In this document: positions 63,309-64,000 of the stretch, in pieces
Numbering within the stretch: the first letter of the stretch is position 1
Layout: each line of letters starts with the position of its first letter
Source: Diplonema papillatum
Taxonomy: Eukaryota > Euglenozoa > Diplonemea > Diplonemida > Diplonemidae
Reading direction: 5' to 3'
Length of the DNA: 64,000 nucleotides
Assembly: GCA_030068145.1 (NCBI GenBank)
Contig: JAPJBO010000112.1
Span: 1 to 64,000 of the forward strand
The notes under the pieces: model-generated
What the model saw: the letters and a program-made list of their open reading frames with translations, nothing else
What the model was told of the DNA's origin: nothing
The model's database searches: none
Position numbers and translations under genes: made by a program

Positions 63309-64000
63309 GACGGCGAGGACGACATGGTTTGCAAGGCATACGTGTGCCCTGAGTCTGTGCAGAAGCCGGTTGTCTTCTGCATCCTCGCCGGAGGGCACAA
63401 CGTTTTCCCTTCGTGGACCTACGATTTTGTTGCGTGGGCTGTCGACCGCTTGGTGCCGCCCCGGGCCGGCTCCGTTTTACTCTAGGACGGCGAGGACGAC
63501 ATGGTTTGCAAGGCATACGTGTGCCCTGAGTCTGTGCAGAAGCCGGTTGTCTTCTGCATCCTCGCCGGAGGGCACAACGTTTTCCCTTCGTGGACCTACG
63601 ATTTTGTTGCGTGGGCTGTCGACCGCTTGGTGCCGCCCCGGGCCGGCTCCGTTTTACTCTAGGACGGCGAGGACGACATGGTTTGCAAGGCATACGTGTG
63701 CCCTGAGTCTGTGCAGAAGCCGGTTGTCTTCTGCATCCTCGCCGGAGGGCACAACGTTTTCCCTTCGTGGACCTACGATTTTGTTGCGTGGGCTGTCGAC
63801 CGCTTGGTGCCGCCCCGGGCCGGCTCCGTTTTACTCTAGGACGGCGAGGACGACATGGTTTGCAAGGCATACGTGTGCCCTGAGTCTGTGCAGAAGCCGG
63901 TTGTCTTCTGCATCCTCGCCGGAGGGCACAACGTTTTCCCTTCGTGGACCTACGATTTTGTTGCGTGGGCTGTCGACCGCTTGGTGCCGCCCCGGGCCGG
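63308..64000 (+). pseudogene. 177-bp tandem copies of the esterase gene end
   Basis: The segment 63131-63307 (GGACGGCGAGGACGACATGG to the TAG stop) is repeated at 63308, 63485, 63662 and 63839, the last cut by the window end. The downstream copies are almost identical to each other. 177 is a multiple of 3, but each copy carries the stop, so they lie beyond the reading frame as 3' UTR or debris. The catalytic His (GGHNVFP) is in every copy. A long open frame on the minus strand is a shadow. Confidence 0.95.

Noticed and set aside
63121..63870. A 249-codon minus-strand frame rich in Arg and Pro
   Set aside because: Shadow of the 177-bp tandem copies of the esterase exon; the plus strand holds the recognised enzyme.

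Overview
The window is nuclear DNA of a eukaryote. Genes have spliceosomal GT-AG introns, and rRNA fragments with eukaryotic 18S and 28S signatures are scattered through it. Roughly four fifths is non-coding repeat. CFAP52 points to a flagellated cell. A trypanosomatid-style SCP2/SLP thiolase with an HDCF box, together with 18S fragments that read like euglenozoan SSU rRNA from memory, suggests Euglenozoa, perhaps a repeat-rich diplonemid. That placement is inference and rests on no search.

Layout. 1-9.5 kb holds an intronless SCP2-type thiolase (1713-2966) between scrambled fragments of itself, then a chimeric 18S/28S fragment, simple repeats and degenerate ORFs. 9.5-15.3 kb holds two minus-strand reverse transcriptase/RNase H retroelements of DIRS or LTR type, separated by a ~180-bp repeat that carries (CT)n tracts at one fixed site. 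15.5-19.6 kb holds a two-exon gene of unknown function (16337-19299) whose exons are copied around it. 22.6-28.2 kb is a 109-bp satellite of about 50 copies. 29.3-36.9 kb is CFAP52 in three exons. 38.7-57.5 kb is a kinesin-14-like gene of eight exons whose motor domain has lost both switch motifs. Its introns hold a Mutator-like relic, several minisatellites, a 28S fragment and a three-level transposon nest. The innermost element of that nest is a pogo-like transposon whose 970-residue protein carries two Ulp1-like protease signatures after its DDD transposase core. 58.3-60.1 kb is a ~42-bp minisatellite. 60.9-63.3 kb is a secreted PHB-depolymerase/feruloyl-esterase-type hydrolase in two exons, followed by at least four more 177-bp copies of its last coding segment running off the window.

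The most striking pattern is that four of the five host genes are flanked by truncated or decayed copies of their own first or last exons. CFAP52 is the exception. The host genes form no obvious pathway. CFAP52 (axoneme) and the kinesin-like coiled-coil protein are both cytoskeletal, the thiolase acts in lipid metabolism, and the esterase is probably exported. All host genes lie on the plus strand; the retroelements and the pogo transposase lie on the minus strand.
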